Shown here one piece after another: positions 25,007-32,406 of a stretch of 41,049 bases of DNA; the stretch's first letter is position 1, and the number at the start of each line of letters is the position of its first letter. Source of the stretch: Caulobacter sp. (GTDB taxonomy: Bacteria; Pseudomonadota; Alphaproteobacteria; Caulobacterales; Caulobacteraceae). The stretch spans positions 1 to 41,049 of the forward strand of contig NZ_JAGIBH010000022.1 of NCBI RefSeq assembly GCF_017744445.1, in the 5' to 3' direction. Position numbers and translations under genes: made by a program. The notes beneath the pieces were generated by a model. It was not told where the DNA came from. It did no database searches and worked only from the letters and a program-made list of their open reading frames with translations.

Positions 25007-26245
25007 TCAGTTTTGCGCGAGGCCCAAGGCGTAGCGGCGGCAGTGTTCGAGATAGGCGGCCTCGTGGACGGCGGTCAGGTCCACCACGCTCGACCAAAGC
25101 CACGACGGTGCGTCGAGCGCCCCCGACCTGTTACGGGCCAGGTGGGCGATCCAAGCCTTGCGATCGGCTCCGTCCATCTGCCGCCCATGGGCGTGCCCCA
25201 CGACCCGGGCCAGGGATTTGGCCGCGTCCATCGCCTCGGCTGGCGACAAGCCGACGATCTCCAGCTTCATGTCCTGCGGCATCAGTTCGCGCACGAAGAC
25301 GGCCTTGTCCAACAGGCGCCCCGCCGCCATGCGCTGTCCAAGATTAGGCGACAGGGCCAGCGCCCCGGCCACCACCCGCTCGGCGTTATCGCGCGGCATG
25401 GCGGCCTTGGGCTCGCGCGGCGCGGCGGCCTTGATCGCCTCCTTGATGTCGAGGAAGCAGATGTCGGGCGCCCCCTCCCCGCCATCGACCTCCAGCAGCA
25501 CCGCAAAGCGCAGACGCCCCAGCGAACTGCAGCCCTTGACCCAATAGGCGGCGTCCAGGACGCGTATCTCATCGCTACGACGTCGCGATTTGAGGCTGGT
25601 GACAAGATCGCGCACGGCGTCGCTCTGGCAGATCGCCTCGATCTCGTGGCGTTCGGTGCGGGTGATCGGCCAGAAGCGCCGGCCGATCGGAATCTCGGGC
25701 CGCGCGCCGCGCAGGCGCTCGCCGGCCAGGTGTTTCCAGGTCCGCCGCTCGGCCTCGCGCACGACCGCGCCGATCATCGGCGGGTGCGGCGCTTCGATAT
25801 CGAAATCGCCAGCAAGCGCGTCCTCATAACCTTCGACCATCGCCTCCAGCATCTGGGCGGTGATGACGCCGGGCAGGTCCGAGCCACGCGCGGCCGAGGC
25901 CAGTGAAAGACCCAGCCGGACCAGATCGTGGGCTGGATTGCCGATCACGGTCTGGTCGAGGTCGCGGATCTGGATGTCGACCTCACCTCGCGCGTTGGCC
26001 AGGGGGCCAAGATTGCCCAGATGGCAGTCGCCACAGATCCAGACCGGCGGCCCGCTGGGCAGGGTCTTTTGCCGACTCTCAAGCCATTCGTAGAACTTGA
26101 CGGTGGAGCCGCGCACATAAGCGTGGGCCGAACGCGCCATCTTGAGATTACGCGTGCGCACGAGCACGGGTCCGCGCTGGGCGGGCCGCGCCGCCAAGGC
26201 TTCGCGCGCGGCGCCTTTGGCGCGGTCGATACGATCCTTGGCCAT
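25007..26245 (-). CDS. DUF2252 family protein (kinase-like fold)
   Basis: The 412-residue protein has the DUF2252 hallmarks: KMARSAHAYVRGSTVKFYEWL near the N-terminus, PVWICGDCHLGNLGPLA (compare the HGD-x-H-x-GN catalytic loop of aminoglycoside phosphotransferases) and IRDLDQTVIGNPAHDLVRLGLS (compare the metal-binding Asp). A C-terminal HGRQMDGADRKAW region follows. It is probably an ATP-binding phosphotransferase-like enzyme of unknown substrate. Its ATG overlaps the stop codon of the DUF1206 gene (TGATG), so it is translationally coupled and under the same EcfG-type promoter. Confidence 0.85.
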   Translation of the reverse strand: MAKDRIDRAKGAAREALAARPAQRGPVLVRTRNLKMARSAHAYVRGSTVKFYEWLESRQKTLPSGPPVWICGDCHLGNLGPLANARGEVDIQIRDLDQTVIGNPAHDLVRLGLSLASAARGSDLPGVITAQMLEAMVEGYEDALAGDFDIEAPHPPMIGAVVREAERRTWKHLAGERLRGARPEIPIGRRFWPITRTERHEIEAICQSDAVRDLVTSLKSRRRSDEIRVLDAAYWVKGCSSLGRLRFAVLLEVDGGEGAPDICFLDIKEAIKAAAPREPKAAMPRDNAERVVAGALALSPNLGQRMAAGRLLDKAVFVRELMPQDMKLEIVGLSPAEAMDAAKSLARVVGHAHGRQMDGADRKAWIAHLARNRSGALDAPSWLWSSVVDLTAVHEAAYLEHCRRYALGLAQN

Positions 26246-27111
26246 CAGGGCAGCGCCTCGGCCGGACGAATATGTCGGAAGGCCGCCTCGACGAAACCGA
26301 ACAGCCCGAAGGCGACCAGCCCCATGGCGAGCAGCGCCAGCACCCCCGATCCGAACGGCTGGGCCTCGACCGCTTGCAGCGCTCCGCCCCAGCTGCGCGC
26401 GTCGCTGCTGCGTGCATCAAGGCCCGCTTCGATCAGGAAGACGCCCGCCGGCACGGTCGCCAGCCCTCGGGCCGCGTAGCCGATCTTGGCCATTGGCACG
26501 ACCCAGCGACAGACCTTGTCATCGCACGACAACCGCTTGGCGAAGTCCTGCTTCAGGCCTTGGATGACATTGCCGACCCCGACCCCGACCAGCGTCGCGC
26601 CGGCCAGCATCAGCAGGAGGTCGCCGTATGGCAAGGCCAGGATGGTCGCCGCCGCGCCATGGGCGGCCTGTTCCTCGTCCGCCTCGCCGACATCCTCGAC
26701 CTCGTCGAGCAACTCCAGCGCCCAGAGGCCAAGACCGCCATAGATCAGTCCGCTGATGGCCTGGCCAATCCGGATGGCGATGCCCTTGAGCGAGGTCCCG
26801 TGGCGGTCGGCGTCGAACACGGCTTGCAATGCCCGCCAGGCCGCGAACCCCAGGAGACCGACCGCGACCAGCGCCACGATGACGAGGCCAAGAGACCAAT
26901 CGGCCCAGGCCGCCAGCATCGCCTTGGCCCCGCGCGCCTTGGGCAGCACGTCCGCGGCGGCCAGCAAGACGATCGCGCCGAGACCAAGATAGACCACCCC
27001 GCGCGCCGCGTAGCCCAGGCGCGAGGCCCACTCCAGCGACCGCGCCAGATCGAAACGCCTCGCCCAACGCGGTATCTTCAGTCCTGCCAGCACGGCCCTG
27101 CTGCGCCCCAC
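26245..27111 (-). CDS. DUF1206 family integral membrane protein
   Basis: The 288-residue protein has about six membrane helices arranged as three copies of a two-helix unit. Each begins with a variant of the phrase LGYAARGVVYLGLGA, IGQAISGLIYGGLGL or IGYAARGLATVPAGV. This triple repeat defines DUF1206. It is an inner-membrane protein of unknown function. The start is GTG at 27111, with GAGGG 7 bases upstream. It is the first gene of an operon with DUF2252 and has an exact EcfG-type promoter upstream. Divergent from mfd. Confidence 0.85.
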   Translation of the reverse strand: MGRSRAVLAGLKIPRWARRFDLARSLEWASRLGYAARGVVYLGLGAIVLLAAADVLPKARGAKAMLAAWADWSLGLVIVALVAVGLLGFAAWRALQAVFDADRHGTSLKGIAIRIGQAISGLIYGGLGLWALELLDEVEDVGEADEEQAAHGAAATILALPYGDLLLMLAGATLVGVGVGNVIQGLKQDFAKRLSCDDKVCRWVVPMAKIGYAARGLATVPAGVFLIEAGLDARSSDARSWGGALQAVEAQPFGSGVLALLAMGLVAFGLFGFVEAAFRHIRPAEALP

Positions 27112-27163
27112 GTCCAGCCCTCATGAAATCCGCGGCGGCCAAGCGCTGCCGTCGGGCAAGGTC

Positions 27164-27189
27164 AACGGCGCCCTGGTCATCGGCGTTCC
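27164..27189 (-). promoter_or_regulatory. EcfG/SigT-type promoter of the DUF1206-DUF2252 operon
   Basis: Minus strand GGAAC (27189-27185), 17 bases, CGTT (27167-27164): exact match, ending 52 bases before the GTG start, the longest leader among these promoters. Confidence 0.65.
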
Positions 27190-27343
27190 CGCCGCCCCAC
27201 TCACTTGTTTCAAAAGATTGCTGGAAACGCGCCGATCGTCCCTGCGCGGGCTTGCCCCCGGCGCGCCTGCAACTTCCCTGATCATCGGGTGTTCTGGCCC
27301 TGCTCGCGGCTGGGCGAGTGTCTGTTGTTCGAAGAGCTTTCAC

Positions 27344-30300
27344 ATGTCCGAGACCGCCGGCCTGACCCCCACCGTCGGCGAGACCCTGGCGCCGGGCGCG
27401 CGGCCGCACCGCGAGGCGAAGGCAGCCAGCGTCCAGACGCCGGCCTCGGCCACGGCCCTGGCGCTGTCCCGCAAGATCGGCGCCGGGCGCGGCGCCCCGC
27501 TCGTCCACTTAGCCTCGAGTGAGCGACGGGCCGAGGAGATCGGGCGGGCGCTGGCGGGCTTTGCGCCCGCGCTCGAGGTCTTGGTCCTGCCGCCATGGGA
27601 CTGCCTGCCCTACGACCGCGCCTCGCCGTCGCGTGACGTCATGGGTCGGCGCATGCGGGTGCTGCAGCGATTGAACGACGGTGGACGAGGACGTGTCCTA
27701 ATCACCTCGCCAGAAGCACTCGTGCAAAAGTTGCCGCCGCGTGAGACGTTTACGGCCGCTTTCCTCGACCTGGAGTGTGGCCAGACCGTCGATCGCCAGG
27801 CCCTCGCCGACTTCGCCGCTGCGGCCGGCTATGTGATCGACGACCGGATCGACGAGCCCGGCGAGATCGCCTTCCTGGGTGAGGTCATCGACGTCTTTCC
27901 CGCCGACGCGGCCCGTCCCGTGCGGATCGTGGTCGACCAGGACCGCATCGCCGAGATGCGGACTTATGATCCTCTCACCCAGCGGTCAGAAGGCGAGATC
28001 GAGATCCTGCATCTGGGGCCGGCCAGCGAATTGATCCTCTCGCCGGGACCGGACGGCGCCCTGCCGGACCGCGCGTCAGGCGCTGAACATTCGATGGCGC
28101 AGCACTACGGCGCGCTGGTCTCGCTGTTCGATCTCTTGCCCAAGGCGCGCCTGTCGACCGACGCGAAGGCCTTGGCCCGGTTGGCCGAGGTCGAGGAACA
28201 CGTGCTGGACGCCTTCGAGGCGCGAAAAAGCCTGGGTGGCGGCGGCCAGGAGCCGACATCGCCGGACGCGCTCAACGTGCTCGGTCCAGCGCTCAAGGCC
28301 GAATTGGCCGCATGGTCGAACGCCCGCTTAGACCTCAAGGGTTTCGCGCCCGTCAGCAATCTGGCGCTGCAGCGCAATCCCGGGCGGGCATTTTGCGATT
28401 TGGTCGACAGCCATCGCCAGGCCCATCGCCGTGTCGTGCTGACCGGGCTTCGCCAAGAGCTTCGGCCACTGGCCAGGGCCCTCGCCCGGGGTCTGGATCT
28501 CAGGCCTCAGCCGATCTCGGACTGGTCGGCGGCGTTGTCGGCGGAGCGCGGCGCGGTGGTCAGCGTCGAGCTGGATCTCGATACCGGCTTTGTCGAGATC
28601 GCCAACGATCTCGTGGTCATCGCCGCCAGTGACGTCGCTGGCGGCCGGACAGCGGCGCGCGGCGCCACCAATGTCGAGGACCTGCTGGCTGAACCGGACC
28701 TGCGCCCTGGCGACGTCGTCCTGCACGAGGACCACGGGGTCGGCGTACTGCGCGAGCTGGCCCGCATCGAGATCGACGGAGTCGGTCGCGACACTCTGCA
28801 GCTCGAATACTACGGCGGCGACATCCTGCAGGCGCCTGTCGAGGAGATCGGCCGGATCTGGCGCTACGGGGCCGAGGAAAGCGCGGTGACCCTCGATCGG
28901 CTCAAGGGAGACGGCTGGGCCAAGCGTCGGGCCGAGGTCCATCGCCATCTCGAGACGGCCGCCGAACAGCTGGTGGCCCTGGCCAAAGCCCGACAGGAAC
29001 GCCAGTGCGCGCCTATCGTCCCGCCCAAGGCCGCCTATGCCAAGTTCGCCGCCCGCTTTGCCTATCCCGAGACCCCCGACCAATCCGTCGCGATCGACGC
29101 GGTGCTGGCCGACCTCGCCTCGGGCCGGCCGATGGATCGGCTGGTGTGCGGCGACGTCGGTTTCGGCAAGACCGAAGTGGCCTTGCGCGCGGCGGCAGCC
29201 GTGGCCCTGAGCGGCCGTCAGGTGGCTGTGGCCGCCCCGACCACGGTGCTGGCCCGCCAACATGTCGAGACCTTCAAGCGCCGCTTCGCCGGCACAGGGG
29301 TCGGCGTGGCGCATCTGTCACGCTTGGTCACGCCAGGAGAAGCCAAGGCGGTTAAGCAAGGCCTGGAGAGCGGCGAAGTCCGCATTGTTATCGGCACGCA
29401 GGCCCTGGGCGGCAAGGACGTAGCCTTCGACAACCTCGGCCTGATGATCATCGATGAGGAGCAGAAGTTTGGCGCGGCGCTAAAGGGCCAATTGCGCGCC
29501 CTTCCAGACGACGGCCACCTCCTGACCCTGACCGCCACCCCGATCCCGCGCACTCTGCAGGCGGCGATGGTCGGCGTGCAGGACGTTTCGGTGATCGCCA
29601 GCCCGCCGGCCCGCCGTCGGCCGATCCGCACCTTCTTGGCGCCGTTCGATGCGGCCAGTGTCCGCACGGCCCTGCTGCGCGAGAAACGACGCGGCGGTCA
29701 GAGCTTCCTGGTCGTGCCGCGCATCGAAGACATCGCGCCGATCGCCGAGCAACTGGCCAAGCTCGTTCCGGAACTGCAGGTCCGTGTGGCGCATGGCGGT
29801 CTTTCCGCCGACGAAGCCGATGCTGTCATGGTCTGGTTCGCCGATGGCGATGGTGACGTGCTGCTGGCGACCAACATCATCGAAAGCGGCCTCGACGTGC
29901 CGCGCGCCAATACCATGATCGTCTGGCGACCCGACCGCTTCGGTCTCTCGCAACTGCACCAACTGCGCGGTCGGGTTGGCCGGGGCCGCATCCAGGGTGT
30001 GGCCTATCTGCTCTCGGACCCGCAGGACGATCTCTCCGACGCCACGCGGGCGCGGCTTTCCACCTTGGAGGCGTTCGATCGGCTGGGTTCGGGACTGGCG
30101 ATCAGCGCGCGCGACCTTGATCTGCGCGGCGGCGGCGATCTGGTGGGCGAGGATCAAGCCGGGCACGTGCGGATGATCGGCGCGGGTCTCTATCAGCGAC
30201 TGTTGACACGGGCGGTTCAAGTGGCGCGCGGCGAGGCGGATGTCGCCGACTGGACGCCTGATATCAGCCTGGGCGATCCCGGTGCGATCCCCGTCGACTA

Positions 30301-30673
30301 CGTTCCCGACGCGGTGACCCGGATCAACCTCTATGGTCGGCTGGCCCGGTTCGACGGTTCCGGCGACATCGACGCCTTCGAGGAGGAACTGGAGGATCGC
30401 TTCGGAAGCCTTCCCGCGCAGCTCACCGACCTGCTCGACCAGGCCCGACTCCAACGCCTGGCCAGAGCGGCGGGCGTGCGCCAGCTCCGGGCCGGTCCCA
30501 AGGGCGTGTCGCTAGCCATGCCGGCCGCGGCCATTCCCGTCGCCGAGAAGGCCTTGTCCAGGTGGGGCGGCAAACTCTCTACAGGCGATGGCAAGATCGT
30601 TGTCGGTGTCGCCACCGAGACCGATGCGGAGCGCCGAGACCTGGTCCAGAGCCTGCTGTCGGCGCTCGCCTAG
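27344..30673 (+). CDS. mfd: Transcription-repair coupling factor
   Basis: The 1109-residue protein shows the Mfd order: UvrB-like N-terminal module (LPPWDCLPYDRASPSRDV; GEIAFLGEVIDVFPADAARP), RNA-polymerase-interacting CarD/TRCF domain (PGDVVLHEDHGVGVLRE, about 455-530), SF2 translocase with Walker A GDVGFGKTE (about 602), DEEQKFG (about 702), TATPIPRT, and QLRGRVGR, then the C-terminal TRCF domain. It removes stalled RNA polymerase and recruits UvrA. Length is slightly below the usual 1150. I chose ATG 27344; the frame extends upstream, but without family similarity. A genome may hold a second copy; I cannot tell whether this is the only Mfd. Confidence 0.9.
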   Translation: MSETAGLTPTVGETLAPGARPHREAKAASVQTPASATALALSRKIGAGRGAPLVHLASSERRAEEIGRALAGFAPALEVLVLPPWDCLPYDRASPSRDVMGRRMRVLQRLNDGGRGRVLITSPEALVQKLPPRETFTAAFLDLECGQTVDRQALADFAAAAGYVIDDRIDEPGEIAFLGEVIDVFPADAARPVRIVVDQDRIAEMRTYDPLTQRSEGEIEILHLGPASELILSPGPDGALPDRASGAEHSMAQHYGALVSLFDLLPKARLSTDAKALARLAEVEEHVLDAFEARKSLGGGGQEPTSPDALNVLGPALKAELAAWSNARLDLKGFAPVSNLALQRNPGRAFCDLVDSHRQAHRRVVLTGLRQELRPLARALARGLDLRPQPISDWSAALSAERGAVVSVELDLDTGFVEIANDLVVIAASDVAGGRTAARGATNVEDLLAEPDLRPGDVVLHEDHGVGVLRELARIEIDGVGRDTLQLEYYGGDILQAPVEEIGRIWRYGAEESAVTLDRLKGDGWAKRRAEVHRHLETAAEQLVALAKARQERQCAPIVPPKAAYAKFAARFAYPETPDQSVAIDAVLADLASGRPMDRLVCGDVGFGKTEVALRAAAAVALSGRQVAVAAPTTVLARQHVETFKRRFAGTGVGVAHLSRLVTPGEAKAVKQGLESGEVRIVIGTQALGGKDVAFDNLGLMIIDEEQKFGAALKGQLRALPDDGHLLTLTATPIPRTLQAAMVGVQDVSVIASPPARRRPIRTFLAPFDAASVRTALLREKRRGGQSFLVVPRIEDIAPIAEQLAKLVPELQVRVAHGGLSADEADAVMVWFADGDGDVLLATNIIESGLDVPRANTMIVWRPDRFGLSQLHQLRGRVGRGRIQGVAYLLSDPQDDLSDATRARLSTLEAFDRLGSGLAISARDLDLRGGGDLVGEDQAGHVRMIGAGLYQRLLTRAVQVARGEADVADWTPDISLGDPGAIPVDYVPDAVTRINLYGRLARFDGSGDIDAFEEELEDRFGSLPAQLTDLLDQARLQRLARAAGVRQLRAGPKGVSLAMPAAAIPVAEKALSRWGGKLSTGDGKIVVGVATETDAERRDLVQSLLSALA

Positions 30674-30681
30674 AGCCTCCG

Positions 30682-30706
30682 GCAACGCCCCGCCATTCGA
30701 GGCGTT
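30682..30706 (+). promoter_or_regulatory. Possible EcfG-like promoter of the PNPOx-like gene
   Basis: GCAAC (30682-30686), 16 bases, CGTT (30703-30706), ending 30 bases before the ATG at 30737. The -35 box differs from GGAAC in one base, the same change as before katE. Confidence 0.45.
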
Positions 30707-30736
30707 CTGAAATCCCAACCGAATGAGGACGCGGCG

Positions 30737-31246
30737 ATGGCCAAGGAACGCACCGACGACAACCCCATGTCGCCGCAAGAGGTACAGGACCGCATCTGGG
30801 AGCTGGCAGAGAAGATCGATATCTGCATGTTCACGACCTGGGATGGCGAGCAGCAGCACGCCCGTCCGCTGTCGGCGCGCGTGCGGCGCGACGAGCACGC
30901 CATCTACTTCCTGGTCGACGTCGAGGGCGACAAGAATGGACAGGTCGAGCACTTCCCCAGCGTCTCGTGCGCCTGGGCCGACAACGGGAACTACAAGTAC
31001 GTGCTGATGGCGGGCAGGGCGCGGATCAGCAACGACCGCGCCAAGATCAAGCAGCTCTGGACCAAGTTCGACGAGGCCTGGTGGGAGGACGATACCGACC
31101 CGTCGATCCGGCTTCTGACCTTCGCACCCGAGAACGGCGAACTCTGGGACAGCCCCGGCAAGGCCGTGGCGTTGGTGAAAATGGTCGTGGCGGCGGTCAC
31201 CGGCGCCGCGCCGGAAATGGGCGACAACGCCAAGGTGACGCTCTAG
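30737..31246 (+). CDS. Pyridoxamine 5'-phosphate oxidase-fold protein (general stress protein 26-like)
   Basis: The 169-residue protein is a split-barrel flavin-binding type: IDICMFTTWDGEQQHARPLSARV (core FTTWDG and ARPLSA), AIYFLVDVEGDKNGQVEHFPSVSCAWAD (core) and a KYVLMAGRARISND strand. It matches the COG3871 branch named after Bacillus general stress protein 26, which bind FMN or FAD. The reaction is unknown. The Shine-Dalgarno site is GAGGA. It lies 63 bases after mfd and has its own near-EcfG promoter, so independent stress induction is likely. A long perfect inverted repeat follows 8 bases after the stop codon. Confidence 0.83.
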   Translation: MAKERTDDNPMSPQEVQDRIWELAEKIDICMFTTWDGEQQHARPLSARVRRDEHAIYFLVDVEGDKNGQVEHFPSVSCAWADNGNYKYVLMAGRARISNDRAKIKQLWTKFDEAWWEDDTDPSIRLLTFAPENGELWDSPGKAVALVKMVVAAVTGAAPEMGDNAKVTL

Positions 31247-31254
31247 GGACCATT

Positions 31255-31294
31255 TCAATGTTCTGCGCCGATGCCCGTCGGCGCAGAACATTGA
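31255..31294. repeat. Perfect 17-bp inverted repeat between convergent genes
   Basis: TCAATGTTCTGCGCCGA (31255-31271) and its exact reverse complement (31278-31294) flank the 6-base loop TGCCCG. It starts 9 bases after the PNPOx stop and lies 140 bases from the stop of the convergent esterase. There is no T-run on either strand. A bidirectional terminator, a structured RNA or an element of an intergenic repeat family are all possible. Confidence 0.75.
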
Positions 31295-31434
31295 CGTCGG
31301 CCAACGCCGCATCTGTGTGTCTCGGCTTACCGCGAACAGACCTTCCCAAGATCAGCGAAGAGTCATGAGCTGCCGTTAGCGCGCCGCCAGGAACGCGACC
31401 TTCATGAGCCAGGCGCGCCAAGAGGCCTTGCCGT

Positions 31435-32406
31435 TCAGCGCAACAGCTTTTCCCGGCGCGCGAAGTCGACGAACAACGGCAGCCACGGACCGTCGGGGCG
31501 GCCAGGCTCGGCGCCGACGCCAAAACCGTGACCCCCGTGCGCGAAGAGATGGGTTTCGACTGGAACCTTGGCGGCCAGCAGCGCCTCGCGCAGCCGCGTC
31601 GTATTGGCGACCGGCACCAGGGTGTCGTCCTCGGCGTGAGCCAGGAAGGTCGGCGCGGCCTGCGGCGTGACGTTCAGGTCCGGCGACCATTCGCGGATCT
31701 GGGCCGGCGACGGCGGACCGCCGAACAGTGACGGAGCGACGCCCACATAGGCGTAGGCGGGATCGACGGACTGCACGGGATAGATCGGCGCGGCCACCAA
31801 GGGCCTCGCGCTGAGCTGATCGGCCGCGTCGACCGGCGCATAGAACCGCGCCCCATGCCGGATCGCCAGGGTCGCGGCCAGAAAGCCGCCGGCGCTGAAG
31901 CCCATGACGCCCACGCGCGCGGGATCAACGCCAAAGCGCTGGGACCGAGCTCGGATGAGGCGCAGGGCGCGCTGGGCGTCGGCCGGACCAACGCTGGCCG
32001 GATCCGCCCACCCGTCGTTGGCCAGGCGATAGAACAGGACGAAGCAGCTGATGCCGGCCCGGTTCAGCACGTCGGCGACGTAATAGCCCTCGTGCTCGAA
32101 ATAGTTCCAGCCAAAGCCCCCGCCTGGGATGATCAGCATGGCCGCGCCATTGGGCGAGGCCGCCGGGCGGGCGACCATATGCGGTGTGAGAATGCCCTTC
32201 CGGCGACGGCTGCTGTAGCCGGGCGTCGTCGAGGTCTGCTCGATGACTTCCGGCATCTGCGGATGCAGAGCGCCGGCCGGCGTGCTCGGCCATAGCGGAA
32301 TGATCTCGCCCGGACCTTGCCGGGCCTGGGCCTTGCCCAGCCCGAGCGCCGAGACGCCGCCCAGGGCCAGGGCCGACTGCAGCAGATGGCGTCGCGACGG
32401 GCTCAT
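31435..32406 (-). CDS. Exported alpha/beta hydrolase (acetylxylan-esterase-like)
   Basis: The 323-residue protein begins with a twin-arginine-type signal (SRRHLLQSALALGG, cleaved after KAQA). The hydrolase domain has IPGGGFGWNYFEHEG as oxyanion loop, the nucleophile in GFSAGGF, Asp in HAEDDTLVP and His in HGGHGFG. This arrangement fits the BD-FAE/carbohydrate-esterase group that removes acetyl or feruloyl groups from hemicellulose. Its ATG overlaps the GH95 stop codon (ATGA), so both act in the same pathway. The 188 bases after its stop hold the long inverted repeat but no T-run terminator. Confidence 0.85.
   Translation of the reverse strand: MSPSRRHLLQSALALGGVSALGLGKAQARQGPGEIIPLWPSTPAGALHPQMPEVIEQTSTTPGYSSRRRKGILTPHMVARPAASPNGAAMLIIPGGGFGWNYFEHEGYYVADVLNRAGISCFVLFYRLANDGWADPASVGPADAQRALRLIRARSQRFGVDPARVGVMGFSAGGFLAATLAIRHGARFYAPVDAADQLSARPLVAAPIYPVQSVDPAYAYVGVAPSLFGGPPSPAQIREWSPDLNVTPQAAPTFLAHAEDDTLVPVANTTRLREALLAAKVPVETHLFAHGGHGFGVGAEPGRPDGPWLPLFVDFARREKLLR

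Noticed and set aside
30684..30706. Minus-strand reading AACG-N16-GTTC as an antisense stress promoter into mfd
   Set aside because: The -35 box would be AGAAC, and there is no gene in that direction. The plus-strand reading serves the PNPOx gene better.
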